From: Cornus controversa
Lineage: Eukaryota > Streptophyta > Magnoliopsida > Cornales > Cornaceae
Assembly (NCBI GenBank): GCA_026545225.1
Contig: CM048845.1
Location: 2,183,001 to 2,247,000 of the forward strand
Direction of reading: 5' to 3'
DNA: 64,000 nucleotides
The notes under the pieces are model-generated. The model was not told the DNA's origin. It did not search any database and was given only the letters and a program-made list of their open reading frames with translations. Position numbers and translations under genes: made by a program. This document shows positions 52,880-64,000 of this stretch, piece by piece (position 1 is the stretch's first letter; each line of letters begins with the position of its first letter).

Positions 52880-54240
52880 ACTTTTCACACACTTAAAATA
52901 AATATTTTTTTATGTTTTTTTTTCAATTTTTTTAGGAACTTTTAGACATATTTGAATGATATTTTTGCACAAATAAATCATAAAAATTTATATTCACATT
53001 TTTTAGTCTCATTTTTACTCACTTTCCACACATTTAAAGTATTTTTCTACACATTTAAAACAAATATTTTTTTATATTTTTTTTTTCAATTTTTTAAGGA
53101 ACTTTAGAAATATTTGAAGGATGTTTTTGCACAAAAAAATTATAAAAATTTATATTCACAATTTTTAGTCTAATTTTTATTCACTTTCCACACATTTAAA
53201 GTATTTTTTCATACACTTAAAACAATTTTTTTTTATGTTTTTTCCTTCTAATTTTTTTAGGAACTTTCAGCCATATTTGAAAGATGTTTTTGCACAAAAA
53301 ATAAAAAAAAATTATATTCACATTTTTTAGTCTCATTTTTCACAAATTTAAAGTATTTTTCCACACACTTAAAACAAACATTTTTTTATGTTTTTTATTT
53401 CCAATTTTTTAGAAACTTTTAGGGATATTCGAAAGATATTTTTGCACAAATAAATCATAAAAATTTATTTACACATTTTTTAATCTTATTTTTATTCACT
53501 TTTCACACGTTTATAGTATTTTTCACACATTTAAAGTACTTTTCCGCACACTTAAAACAAGTATTTTTTTATATTTTTTCTTTCCAGTTTTTTTTAAGAA
53601 CTTTTATGCATATTTGAAGAATGTTTATGCAAAAACAAATCATAAAAATTTATATTCACATTTTTTAGTCTCATTTTTACTCACTTTTCACACATTTAAA
53701 ACAAATATTTTTTTATATTTTTTTTTCAATTTTTTAAAAAACTTTTAGGAATATTTGAAAGATGTTTTTGCACAAAAAAATCATAAAAATTTACATTCAC
53801 ATTTTTTAGTCTAATTTTTATTCACTTTCCACACATTTAAAGTATTTTTTCACACACTTAAAACAAATATTTTTTTATATTTTTTCTTTCTAATTTTACT
53901 CACTTTTCACAAATTTAAAGTACTTTTCCACACACTTAAAACAAACATTTTTTTATGTTTTTTCTTTCCAATTTTTTTAGAAACTTTTAGGGATGTTCGA
54001 ATGATGTTTTTGCACAAATAAATCATAAAAATTTATTTTCACATTTTTTAATCTTATTTTTATTCACTTTTCACACATTTATAATATTTTCCACACATCT
54101 AAAATACTTTCCACACACTTAAAATAAGTATTTTTTTATATTTTTTCTTTCCAATTTTTTTATGAACTTTTACGCATATTTGAAGGATGTTTATGCAAAA
54201 AAAAAATCTTAAAAATTTATATTCACACTTTTTTAGTAGA
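52880..54240. repeat. Satellite-like tandem array, about eight units of roughly 140-185 bp
   Basis: The marker GTTTTTGCAC (or ATTTTTGCAC/GTTTATGCA) falls at about 52961, 53123, 53285, 53438, 53623, 53763, 54005 and 54189. Each unit also carries TTTTTAGGAACTTTTAG, CATAAAAATTTATATTCACA and ACACTTAAAACAAATA. The units are extremely T-rich and diverged by up to about 15 percent by eye. Most unit lengths are close to nucleosome-repeat size. Confidence 0.9.
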
Positions 54241-54448
54241 CTCATTTTTAATGCTTTCGACTGGTCTTCTCCCCATACGTCTCTTCCTTTCTTTCTAATT
54301 GCATCAAAAAATGGTTTGCACCTATCTACGAGGCAGGAGATGAATCAGCTTAATGTTGCTATCCGACCGGTCAGAACTTGCACTTCCATGCGGGTCTTGG
54401 CTCAGGACTTTGGACAATTGTCGACGCTTGTGATGGACTTGCCTCTAT
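54241..54448 (-). mobile_element. Ty3/gypsy pol fragment (RT to RNase H linker), fossil
   Basis: Minus strand reads VQVLTGRIATL and LVDRCKPFFDAIRKKGRDVW, the linker between reverse transcriptase and RNase H in Athila/Tat-type plant elements. It is a short piece only, inserted between the satellite array and an LTR. Confidence 0.6.
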
Positions 54449-55796
54449 TGTAATACCCCCGTAATTTTGAGGTCATTTAATTTTAATTTAAATACTCTAT
54501 TTTTTTATTATTAGTTTAAATTGAATTACTTTATTGGTTAAATTAAATTTCTTTGAGTGATTTGAATTGCTTTATTGGTTGAATTAAATTTCTTTGAGTG
54601 CTTTAAATATTTTGGGTATTTAATTTTATTTTATTTTAGTTGAACTGAATCTTTGTATTTTCCTTTATTTTAATTTTAGATTGGGTTAAGGAGGACTTTG
54701 GGTTAAGTTGGGCTGGAATGGTTGGGTTAGGTGTATATTTATTTTAATGGGCTAGGATTTATTTTTATTTTTTTCCTTTTAATTATTTTTTATTTTTAAT
54801 TAGTTTTCTATAAAAAATAATAATAATAATAAAAGAGTTAAGATTTCTATCGCTTTCATGCACAGAGGCTAAAAGAACGTAGATGTAGGAGAGGAGGGAG
54901 AGAAGGAGTGCTTCATTGGGACAAGTTCCGATTCATCGAGAGGCAAGTTCGAACTCTTCTCTTCACCTTTGAACCGTAAACATAAATTATATATATATTT
55001 TTTATGTATATATGTTGTTTGAATACGTATATAGTTTGGTTGCGAATCGTTGGGTAAATTGACGGAAAATTAAATTTGAAATTTTAGAACTTTAAAACTT
55101 GAAATTGGGGCTTTTCGATTTGCTGCGATTGGAAAGAATTTTGGTACTAATGCGTAACTTAGATCTAGAAGACTTGAATGGTATATTCATACGCTCGATT
55201 CGATGCCTGAAGGTGGCCGAAAAGTGGCCAGAAAGCTTCGGGACCATGGCTGATACGTAGTTGCAGGAAAAAGGAAGAAAAAAAAGGTAAAGAATAGAAG
55301 AAGAAGAAGGAGAGTGGGCGCCACGCGCCCACATGCGCAGCAGACGTGTGGGGCGCATGGGGCCCCTTTCGGCCGCCGACGAGGACAGAAAAAATGGTAT
55401 TCCGGTCCCACTAGCTGAGCCCACCCACTGGACCCACTTTGGGCCCCGTCCGGAACATTTTTATTTTTTTAATTTAATTTTAAATTTTCTTTTAAATTCT
55501 AGAAAATTTTCAAAAATTTTAAGTAACCTTTTAGGGACAGAATACACTTGGGTTTTAAATTTCAAGTGGAAATGATCTTCCCTCATGGTTAAACTAGTAT
55601 AAAAAGTATCCCTCAAAATTGGTTTTTCGTGTTCTTTTATTTTGGAAATATTTTTAAATTTCTAAAAAATTTTAAAAAATTCTAAAATAATAAAACAGGG
55701 TTCTTAAGAATAGAATAGGCCCGGAAACCTAGGTTAGAACTAGTTTAGATACCCTCGGTGATTAAGGTACGTTGTGGATTTAATTGTGTGCTTGCT
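54449..55796 (+). mobile_element. LTR of the TGTAATACC family (fossil, plus orientation)
   Basis: Starts TGTAATACCCCCGTAATTTT. A TATA-like TTCTATAAAAAATAA lies near 54820, followed by a leader-like segment (GAGAGGAGGGAGAGAAGG). The GC-rich part at 55300-55460 resembles other plant gypsy LTRs. The right end near 55796 is set by the start of the next LTR-like sequence. No internal region is attached. Confidence 0.6.
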
Positions 55797-57000
55797 GATA
55801 AGTATACAAAACATGTTATTTATATCTCAAAATAAGTCTTTAATTAATCTTTTACTTTATTTAAATATACTTATCTTTGCATTCTGTGTTTTATAGGGTT
55901 GATTTCCAAATAAAAAGAAAAACAGCAAAAAATGCCTAAAAATGATATATATATAGCCAAACATGAGCGTAAGAAGAATTGTAGGAGAGATGGTATTCTA
56001 TGCAATCTACTCCACAAGAGGTCTCAAGTTCAAAACTTTGTAAAATATGTTTTTTTACACGGCCACGTCAGCAGTCCAGAATTCAAATTGGAGATATGGA
56101 GATCAAATCTTAGATATTTAAATTCAAAATTTTGTATTTTGAAATTTTGTTTTTAAATTTTGTATTTTGAATTTTTATTTTTTGAATTTTTTATTTTAAA
56201 TTTTTCCCACCTAAACCATTCCTCTCTAACTCTATAAATAGGGGTCTTAGGGGATGGTGAAGGGAGTGAGAAATTGTAGAAAAAAATAAAGTGTAGTTGT
56301 AAATATATATTTTTTTATTTTCTTTTTTTTTATAAACACAACTCTCAAGGGAGTGATGAAGCCATTATAATGAAATATAAGTAAGTTATTTTATTTTCTT
56401 GTCTAATTTTTCCTCCCAAAAGCATTTTTCTACTCTTCTATTCTGGATTTTTATTTCCTAAAATTAGATGAAGGATTCTTCGTGTTTGTCAAATAATGGT
56501 AATTCGAAGAATGCCTACCTCTGTTTACCTAGCCAATGTGCATCAAATTAAGTAAAGAAATGTCTCTCTCATATATAATCAAGTCATTCTTTTTTATTCC
56601 ATATTTTCCTTCATCTTTTAAAGTTTTAATTGGATTGGTGAAGTGTATTGATTATTGGAGGAAAAACTAGATAAGAATATTAAAAAATTTATTTATGTGG
56701 ATTCGTGGTGGTAGATTCCCTTCCCTTAAGATTTATTTTATTATTACAGTTTTATTTATTCATTATAATTTCAACATAAAAAATATTTTTAAAAAAATAA
56801 TTTTCATTCCATAAATTAGTGTGTAAATTTGAGCTCATTCGAAATCTCACTTGAGAGTGGTTCGACCCTGCTTATTACTATACAATTTTTAGTAGAGTTT
56901 TTGCAGGTTTTATTTTTGTACGAAGTGTAGGGAAGCAACGACAAACATCCATTATTCAACATACGTTACTTGCTCTTTTGATTGTTAGTTATATTTCTTC
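55797..57000 (+). mobile_element. Second LTR-like sequence, Athila/Tat-type wording (fossil)
   Basis: Begins TGATAAGTATACAAAACATG, like the confirmed Athila LTR start at 57263. It has a TATA-like CTCTATAAATAGGGGTC at about 56230 and the phrase GGTTCGACCCTGCTTATTAC near 56860 that is common toward the end of such LTRs. Internal sequence is not recognised. Confidence 0.5.
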
Positions 57001-57130
57001 TTTCTTAATTGTATAATTTGAAATCAAAACTGTTCATGGTATACTTGATTTTAGTTTAATTGTGTATGAATTATTTTTTTGTGGTTATTAGATTTTCATT
57101 AGATTAATTAATGTGTAAAAGTAAATTTAA

Positions 57131-57262
57131 GCATGTAAGGATTGCAGGGGGTATGTCAAGATTGCCAATACCTAATAAGGTATTTAAGGTTAGCTAGGGA
57201 GGCATGTAAGGATTGCCAGGGGCCATATCAGGATTGCCAATACCGTGTTTAAGGATAGTATA
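57131..57262. repeat. Tandem pair, 71-bp period, abutting the Athila LTR
   Basis: GCATGTAAGGATTGC at 57131 recurs at 57202. Both units continue with TC(A)AGGATTGCCAATACC-like words, and the second is cut at the LTR start. Confidence 0.8.
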
Positions 57263-58680
57263 TGATAAGTGTACAATTATATGCATTTGAACCCTCTTTA
57301 TTGCATATGTTAGTTCCGTTTTTGCGTTTACCGAGATATGTTTACGGTATTTTTGTGTTTTTGATGTATTGCAGGTCTTGGAGTAAATGGAGCAAAGTTT
57401 GAGGCTTTTTGCAGTTCAAGAGAAAAATCAGGAATTGCAGCCAAAGGCATCTCGATCAATCGAGATGTTGATCTCGATTAATCAAAATCTCGATTGATCG
57501 AGATCTCATTTCGATTGATCGAAATCTCGATCAATCGAGATCCAATCTCGATTGATCGAGATTCTGCAGAAGCCACTTGGCCACTTGCAACAAAATCCCC
57601 CTTTTTGCACGACTTAGGGGGATTGTCTGACTTGAATAAGACCCTTGGGGACCTTCTTGATACAAGGGATATATATAGTCATATATATATATATATATAT
57701 ATATATGGTGGGCCCCCAAGGTTGGAAAGGAAGCCAAAGAGCACAAAAAGAGCCATATCTCTCATATCTCACATATCTCTCAACACACATCAGACCATCC
57801 AAGGAGAGACTTTCGGGAGAGGAGAAGAAGGAGCTGAACCAGACCTTGAAGCTCCATATTTTTCATCAATGGAAGGGTGCAAGGCTGCCATGACCAACTA
57901 ACTTCTCCACTAGGGTGTGGTTGACACACCTAGCCATGTAAACTTGTTCATTTTTGTAGCACTTGGGGATTTGTAGTTAAATGTTGATTATTTAGCCTAG
58001 TGACTATGTACACAAATACATTTCTTATATATATTCATTTGATTTAGAATTTATTCTTGTCTTAGAGTAGATTTTGTCACTTGAATGCACAACATTTGCA
58101 TATTCCACAAGAAGTGCAAATGATGGCTAGATAATGGTGTTTAAATGAATGTGTGATGTTTGCTTGTATAGACCATGCCAAGACAAGGTAGTTTGGATGC
58201 ATGTAGTGTTCACTTAGAGAGTAGGGTAATTAGGTGTTAGTTAGGTTGAAGAGTTATGCTTGTTGAAGATGGATTATGATAGGTTAGCACACACATTGAT
58301 CTTTTGATATGTCATTGAGGTCACAAGCCTAATGACATTGTTAGGCATTTAATTTACGAATCCCATGCTTGCTACACTTATGAACATGTGAATGGCTAGT
58401 GGTGGAAACCACCCCTAGCTCTCTCTCCCAACTCAAACTCTTTAATTTTATTGTCATTTCATTCATGCAATAGATTATAAACAAAAATCCAAAAACCTAT
58501 TTTTAGGATTAAAGTAGAATTAATCTCTCTTTAAGACAATTGCGACTAGTCCTCGTGGGATCGATACCCTCTATATAGAACCTTATCTACAAAGATTCGT
58601 GCTCTTGCGAGTGGTTAAATTATATTTTGATAAAAAGGGCAAAATTAAGCTTACAATTTAATCCGAGTTTAGCCACATCA
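57263..58680 (+). repeat. 5' LTR of the Athila-type element
   Basis: Starts TGATAAGTGTACAATTATAT and ends GTTTAGCCACATCA, the TG..CA ends expected of an LTR, 1418 bp. A TA-rich promoter-like tract lies at 57680-57707. Repeated palindromic words TCTCGATTGATCGAGA fill 57445-57560. Confidence 0.8.
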
Positions 58681-58686
58681 AAATTT

Positions 58687-58704
58687 TGGCGCCGTTGCCG
58701 GGGA
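58687..58704 (+). other. Primer-binding site of the Athila-type element
   Basis: TGGCGCCGTTGCCGGGGA, the sequence found in Athila elements and thought to pair with a tRNA-Asp 3' end, lies 6 nt after the LTR end. Confidence 0.85.
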
Positions 58705-61700
58705 CTACGGTGTAATTGTCGCCATTGAAAGATTAAATCTGGTTTAATTCTTAGGCTAGAAATTCTTTCATTCTTTTTGTATATATTTTGTTCTTATTGT
58801 TCAAATTTCTTGATTTTAGGTATACCACATAGCGGGCATCTAAAAGGATCAAAGTTGGAACCCTTTGTGAGTATAAAGTCTAAAATTAGTAGGTTTGAGT
58901 TCATTCATTTTTTTTGTATATATTATTGTTTAATTTATTTATTTTATGTATTGAGGTGTTGTTCTACTATTAATGCATGCTAGGTAGACGGTCCTTGTCA
59001 CTTCCATTGCTTCCGTGTAATATTGAACTTGAAAGAACACTTAGACAATGTAGAGGAACCTCTAGGGACCCTATATTGCCTAGGACTGAAAACATGGATC
59101 CAAATAAAACACAACCTCCCAGACTACCTCCTTTTAATCATGAACAACCACCTCCACCTCCTCAAGGAGAGTTGCTTATGGACTTTTACCTTCCGACTAC
59201 ATTTGAAGTACCTTCATGTATCCAATTTTCGGATGTAGCGGCAAATCAATTCGAAATAAAGTCCTCCACCATCAATCTTCTTAATAGCTTCCATGGTCTC
59301 CCTAATGAGGATCCATACCAGCACTTAGATTACTTCCTTTCTGTGTGTTCCATTATTCGTGTACCACACTTTACGGAGGATGATCTAAAGCTGCGTATGT
59401 TCCCCTTCTCCCTAAAAGATAAAGCTAGAAGTTGGTTCAATTCTTTAGAACCTAACTCAATCCATTCTTGGGCGGAGATACAAATCGAGTTCTTAAAAAA
59501 ATACTTCCCAATGGGAAAGACGAGTGATATTCGGAGAGCCATCACCGGATTCACCCAAATTGACCAAGAACAATTTCATGAGACGTGGGAGAGATTAAAA
59601 GACCTTCTTAAATCTTGTCCGCATCATGCTGTCCCAAAATGGCAGCTAGTGCAAAGTTTTTATGATGGGGTGAGTGAGCAACGTAGACAAATGATAGACT
59701 CCGCCTGTGGGGGTGGATACCTTTTGAAAAGCCCCGATGAGGCATGGAAACTTTTTCAAACCCTAAGCAACAATTCAGCTCAACGCTCCTCCACTAGGAA
59801 AGGGAAGGCCACCCAACCTTGTAGATGAGTGCATGAAATTTCACGGGTAGATGAGGTTGCCATGCAAGTAGAAGCCCTATCCCGAAAAATGGATTTAATC
59901 ATGAAAAATGGGCTGCCTACTCCAAGCCAACATGTTCAAAATCAGGAAGGTTGTTCGTTTTGCTATACTACTTCACATTTCGTGCGAGATTGTCCTATTA
60001 CCGGGCAATCTCCCAATTATGCTCAAGAGTAAGCGAATGCCTTGTACTCTAAACAAATGAATGATCTATATTCAAACACGTACAATCCTGGTTACAAGAA
60101 CCATCTGACTTTTTCATGGAAACCTCAAGAATCAAGTCCCTCTTTTCAAGGACAAAATTCTTTTAATTCCCAATCTCAACAGCCTCATTACAGGCCAAAT
60201 CCTCAACCTTACAATCAAAGATCTAATTACCAACAACCATCACCTCCTCCGAGAAGCCAAAGCTTTGAAGAAAGAGTGATAAGCAATCTTGAGGCTAATA
60301 CCCGCTTATTGCAAACTCACTCTCAATCAATCTCTAAGCTGGAAGCGAATGCTCAATCTATGGCTAGGTTAGAAGCTCAAATCGGACAACTAGCCAATGC
60401 CTTGAATAGGAGGGAGGAAGGTAAGTTGCCGAGTCAACCGGTGACAAATCCTAAAGGTGTTCATGTGATTGAGGATCCATCATCTTCAACTTGTAATGCT
60501 CCTCCGGAGCAAGTTCAATCAATCACCACCTTAAGGAGTGGTAGAATCATCAATTCCAAAGTAGGGGAGGAAGAGAGAAAGGAATTCAATGAGCAATCCG
60601 CAAATCCAAAAGAATCCCAATTAAATCCAAAATTGTTTCCGTTGAATCCAAATTTGCATAACATCCATTTAAATCCAAAAGGAAAGGCAAGTGAAGTTGT
60701 GTCGTCATCAATTCCAAATCTTGACACTTCTTTTGAACCTCCGGTTCCTTTTCCTCAAAGATTGAAGGAACCTTCTCATTTTGGGAAACAAGGAGAGAAA
60801 ATCCAAGACATGATGGAGATCTTCAAACAAGTAAAGATCAATCTCCCTTTCCTTGATGCTATTCGACAAATTCCCTCCTATGCTAAATTCTTGAAGGACT
60901 TGTGCACTCAAAAGCGCAAATCTAGGAATAATGATCCTAAGAAAGTCCTCTTAACTGAGCATATAAGCTCCATTTTCCAACACCAAGCCCCTCCTAAATT
61001 CAAAGATCCGGGTACTCCGACCATTTCGTGCACCATCGGAAATCAATCTTTTGAAAAGGCACTTCCTGATTTAGGGGCTAGTGTCAATTTGCTTTCATTC
61101 TCAGTTTACCAACAACTAGGTTTGGGGTAACTCAAGCATACCACGGTTGTGTTGCAACTTGCCGACCACTCGGTGAAGCAACCACGTGGCATAATTGAGG
61201 ATGTAATCATTCAAGTGGACAAATTCTACTTTTCGGTGGACTTCATAGTCCTTGACACGGAACCGGTCCAAAATCCAAATCGACATATTCCTATCATTCT
61301 AGGTCGTCCATTCTTGGCCACGGCAAACGCTTGTGTTAATTGTCGTACCGGAGTGATGGACATCTCTTTCGGGAATATGAAAGTCCGTTTGAACATCTTC
61401 AATGCTTCCCACCACACATCCGAAGACGAAAGTGAGTGCTTTTGTGTTGATGTAGTGGAAGACCTTGTTCAAGAAGCACTTCCTTCTATTCTTTCCAAGG
61501 ATCCTTTAGAGGCATGCCTAAATCACTTCAACTATGATGGTTTTGACATTGAACAATCCATATGTGAAGTCAACTCAATGCTCGATGTCAATACTGTCAT
61601 GGATGTGCCTAAATGGAGAGTTCTAAGAGAGCCCTTTCCTCCGTTGGTTAATTCCGTCGCTCCCCACGGAGCGGTGGAATTAAACGACTTGAAAGACGGC

Positions 61701-61979
61701 TCGTTGTTCAAAGTAAACGGGCAGCGCTTAAAAGTGTGCGTGGATGACCAAGTCACCACTGAATACGTGGATGTCGTCACTTTGACGGATCCCATATATT
61801 TTGACTCGTGAGTCGATCCGAACGTCGTGCCATAGACGTGTAAGGTGGCGAAGCCATGGTAGCTATCATGCTTCCATGATGTCCCTTTAATCCAAGTTAA
61901 AGTTTGTATCTAAGCAATTTAGTATCTAATTCCCAAAAATCCAAGTCCCTGAAGCATAACTTAAGCTGGCTATTTTTGA

Positions 61980-62350
61980 GCATCTCGATTGATCGAAACC
62001 AGGATCTCGATCAATCGAGATTTTGATTGATCGAGATTTCAGTCTCGATTGATCGAAAAATTGCAGAGAGTTTGAGAAGTCCAAAAGTCCCGAGAGGTAG
62101 TATTCTTCGATAGCACTTCGATAGGTCTTCGATCGATCAAAAATTTTGATTAATCGAAGTGAAATTTCGATTGATCGGAAGAAAATTTTGATTGATCGAA
62201 ATTAATTTTTGATTGATCGAATTAAAAGTCTCGATTCATAGAAGAAATCGCGATTGATCGAAGAAGGACTCTCGATTGATCGAAGTTGATTTCGATCGAT
62301 CGAAGCTGATCTCGATTGATCGAAGTGAGATTTCAATTAATCGAGATGCA
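61980..62350 (+). repeat. Array of about twenty palindromic TCGATTGATCGA-type words
   Basis: Variants of CTCGATTGATCGAA recur every 15-25 bp in both orientations downstream of the Athila protease/pol remnant. The same word fills part of the element's LTR and occurs in the copia-type LTR at 50690-50840. Confidence 0.9.
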
Positions 62351-62399
62351 CATCTCGATCAATCGAGATACACGCGATGCCTGCATGTGAGTCGAACTC

Positions 62400-64000
62400 T
62401 TATTTAAACCGTTGGGCTTCCCTCTCATTTTAAAAAAACCATCCGACTTCTTCCCTTCCTCCGTGTGATCCAGAGTCTTTCCAAAAGCCATCCCGCGCTT
62501 GATCTTCCATTCCCGACCATCCACCGCCGTTCGCCGTAGTCCGAGATCGCCGTGAACACACTCACACTCATCTCTTCGCGGCTGCGAGTGGGTTTTCATC
62601 TTCGTGTGCCGTTCATCTTCTTCACCTTGAGGTAAGTGATGCATGGCTACATTTTTGCGTACTTTCTCACTATTTTTTATTGTTCTACGGTGTAATAAAC
62701 TTAGACAAATGATGTTGGGTGGGATTGGTGCATTTACGATATTCGTAATGAGATTTTGTGCGTTTCGGGGGGGGGGGGGGGGTAGGAATACATGTATGGG
62801 TGAGATATTGCACTCTCTCTATTTCAAATGCTTAGTGTACGGGTTGCGACCGCGACCCATCGTTTCGGTTGCATCCGCTCACGCTGCCTCTTCGAGAGCG
62901 ACTTTTTGAACTCATGTCAGCACCATGGACTAGGGCCTCATTTTCATTTTTATTCCTTTATTTTTATTCTTAGTTTATTATTCCTTTTATTTTCTTTTTA
63001 TTTATGTAATTTTTGGAATAAAGTGCAGACTGCTCCGAGATCATGGCGAGGGTGAAGAATGCCCCCGGTTTAGTTAGAGACGTGCCCGGGTGAGCCTTCC
63101 GGTCTCGGAAGTTTCACCCGGAGCAGATTTTTGATTTAGCAGAGTTCGAGATGCGTCCCGACAGCGCGTGGACTGTCGCTGAGCTCAGGAGGCGTCGCCT
63201 CGACCGACTATGTGTGCCTCCCACTGACGTGGCACACGAGTGCTTGGTGCAAGTCTTCTACGAGCGCATGACCTACTCCTGCACAGCGCCGGACACATTA
63301 GAGATGGTCGTGGGCACCACGACGATCACGATTACGCCGAGCCGGATTGCGTAGATGCTCGGCATTCCTCACCAGCAGCCGCCAGACATGGTTGACCAGG
63401 ACGGTCGACCACTTTTCAGGGCCGCACTTCCAGCAGACACGACGCTATTCTCCATCGTGATAGACATGTGTGGCGGGGCGTTTACCACGCCCAGTCACAA
63501 CTATACGTCCAAATCGATGTGCCCGAGCAGACTGTGGTTCCTGGACACCGTTCTCATCAAGAACGCGTGTCCCCTGCAGCACGTGGCAGAACGCAGGGGC
63601 GACCTCCTCCGTTGCCTCTATGCTTTCCACACGGGCACGTGGTTTTCTGTCCCGTCGCTGGTGTGGGGGCAGATGTTCAAAGTCTGGGACGGCCTCGTCA
63701 ACAAGAGGATGAGGCGATTAGCGAGCTGGCAGCTTCCCTTTCCTTTCCTGGTCGCAGCTTTTCTTAGTCGTTCCAGTATACCGGTCAGTGATACTGACAT
63801 CCAGTTGGCACCGCCCACCCGATTCACATCTTCTCAGTGGGAGAGGGTGAGGCGACACTTAGAGCGACAGGACCACCAGGGTGATCCACCAGACGATGTA
63901 GATATGGATGCCCCGGTGGAGATGGAGGAGGGAGAGCCTGCAGGGGATGGGTCTGAGGATGAGGAGATGGAGGATGAGGAGATGGATATGGCTGCAGAGC
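62400..64000 (+). other. Leader and third open region of the Athila-type element (fossil)
   Basis: A leader with GC-rich, UTR-like wording ends in a splice-donor-like CTTGAGGTAAGT near 62630. An acceptor-like AAGTGCAG precedes the region starting MARVKNAPGLVRDVP at about 63043. The coding region matches the plant 'putative transposon protein' type found in the 3' ORF of Athila elements and ends the window in a highly acidic Glu/Asp/Met-rich tail. Spliced expression of the 3' ORF is inferred from these sites. It is not intact. Confidence 0.6.
62767..62782. repeat. Homopolymer of 16 G
   Basis: Sixteen uninterrupted G within the leader of the Athila 3' region, where the leader intron would lie. 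Length may be unstable or uncertain. Confidence 0.9.

Larger units (their letters stand above)
57263..64000 (+). mobile_element. Athila-type Ty3/gypsy element, runs off the window (fossil)
   Basis: Parts in order: 5' LTR (57263-58680), primer-binding site (58687-58704), gag with a zinc-knuckle region (about 58980-60500), and an aspartic protease region with the usual DxGAS motif (about 60980-61400). Next comes a shortened region ending with wording typical of the far end of pol (KVNGQRLK near 61700), then a non-coding stretch rich in TCGATTGATCGA words. A third open region (from about 63040) of the Athila 3' ORF type runs to the window end. Reverse transcriptase and most of integrase are absent, so the element is internally deleted, with a handful of additional breaks. 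The 3' LTR is not in the window, so age cannot be judged. Confidence 0.85.

Overview
The window is plant nuclear DNA, most likely from a eudicot. It has GT-AG introns, AT-rich spacers, many microsatellites, and layers of plant-type transposons: Athila and chromovirus Ty3/gypsy, Ty1/copia, RTE and L1 LINEs, hAT, Mutator and a tRNA-derived SINE. Only two protein genes look intact: a cysteine synthase and a ribosomal L18p/L5e family protein. Two further host genes are decayed: an XS-domain gene fragment and a nearly complete importin beta-4 (IMB4-type) gene. All gene calls come from reading the sequence and remembered family consensus; no database search was run.

Layout. 1-8000 (+): a ten-exon cytosolic-type O-acetylserine(thiol)lyase gene with three RTE LINE tails in its introns, all in sense orientation and each with target-site duplications. 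8000-12000: AT-rich spacer with small tandem duplications and two non-autonomous hAT elements. 12027-15000 (+): the L18p/L5e gene, with a TATA box, a spliced 5' leader and a single-exon CDS. 15350-17810: a 910-bp tandem duplication, one copy hit by a SINE and the other by a hAT element. 18500-24440: a pile of broken retroelement pieces and a Mutator transposase fragment. 25665-25997 (+): the XS-domain pseudogene. 26630-37630: a large hAT-like element, a copia remnant, a gypsy LTR, a decayed autonomous-type hAT transposase and another LTR.

37800-52185 (-): all 20 exons of an IMB4-type importin can be followed in order with nearly all splice sites intact, but a frameshift, two nonsense codons and one lost splice acceptor make it a pseudogene. 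Its largest intron (5.5 kb) holds an L1 fragment, LTR-like repeats, a hairpin and an RTE tail. 52700-57260: a satellite-like array with about 160-bp units and several LTR pieces. 57263-64000 (+): an Athila-type Ty3/gypsy element that runs off the window.

The order cysteine synthase, L18p/L5e, XS-domain gene recalls the Arabidopsis block At3g22460 (OASA2), At3g22450 and At3g22430. This is from memory and should be checked. I found no convincing undescribed biological system. The most informative signals are the IMB4 decay pattern, the transposon insertions that can be dated relative to each other, and several unexplained palindromic or tandem structures.
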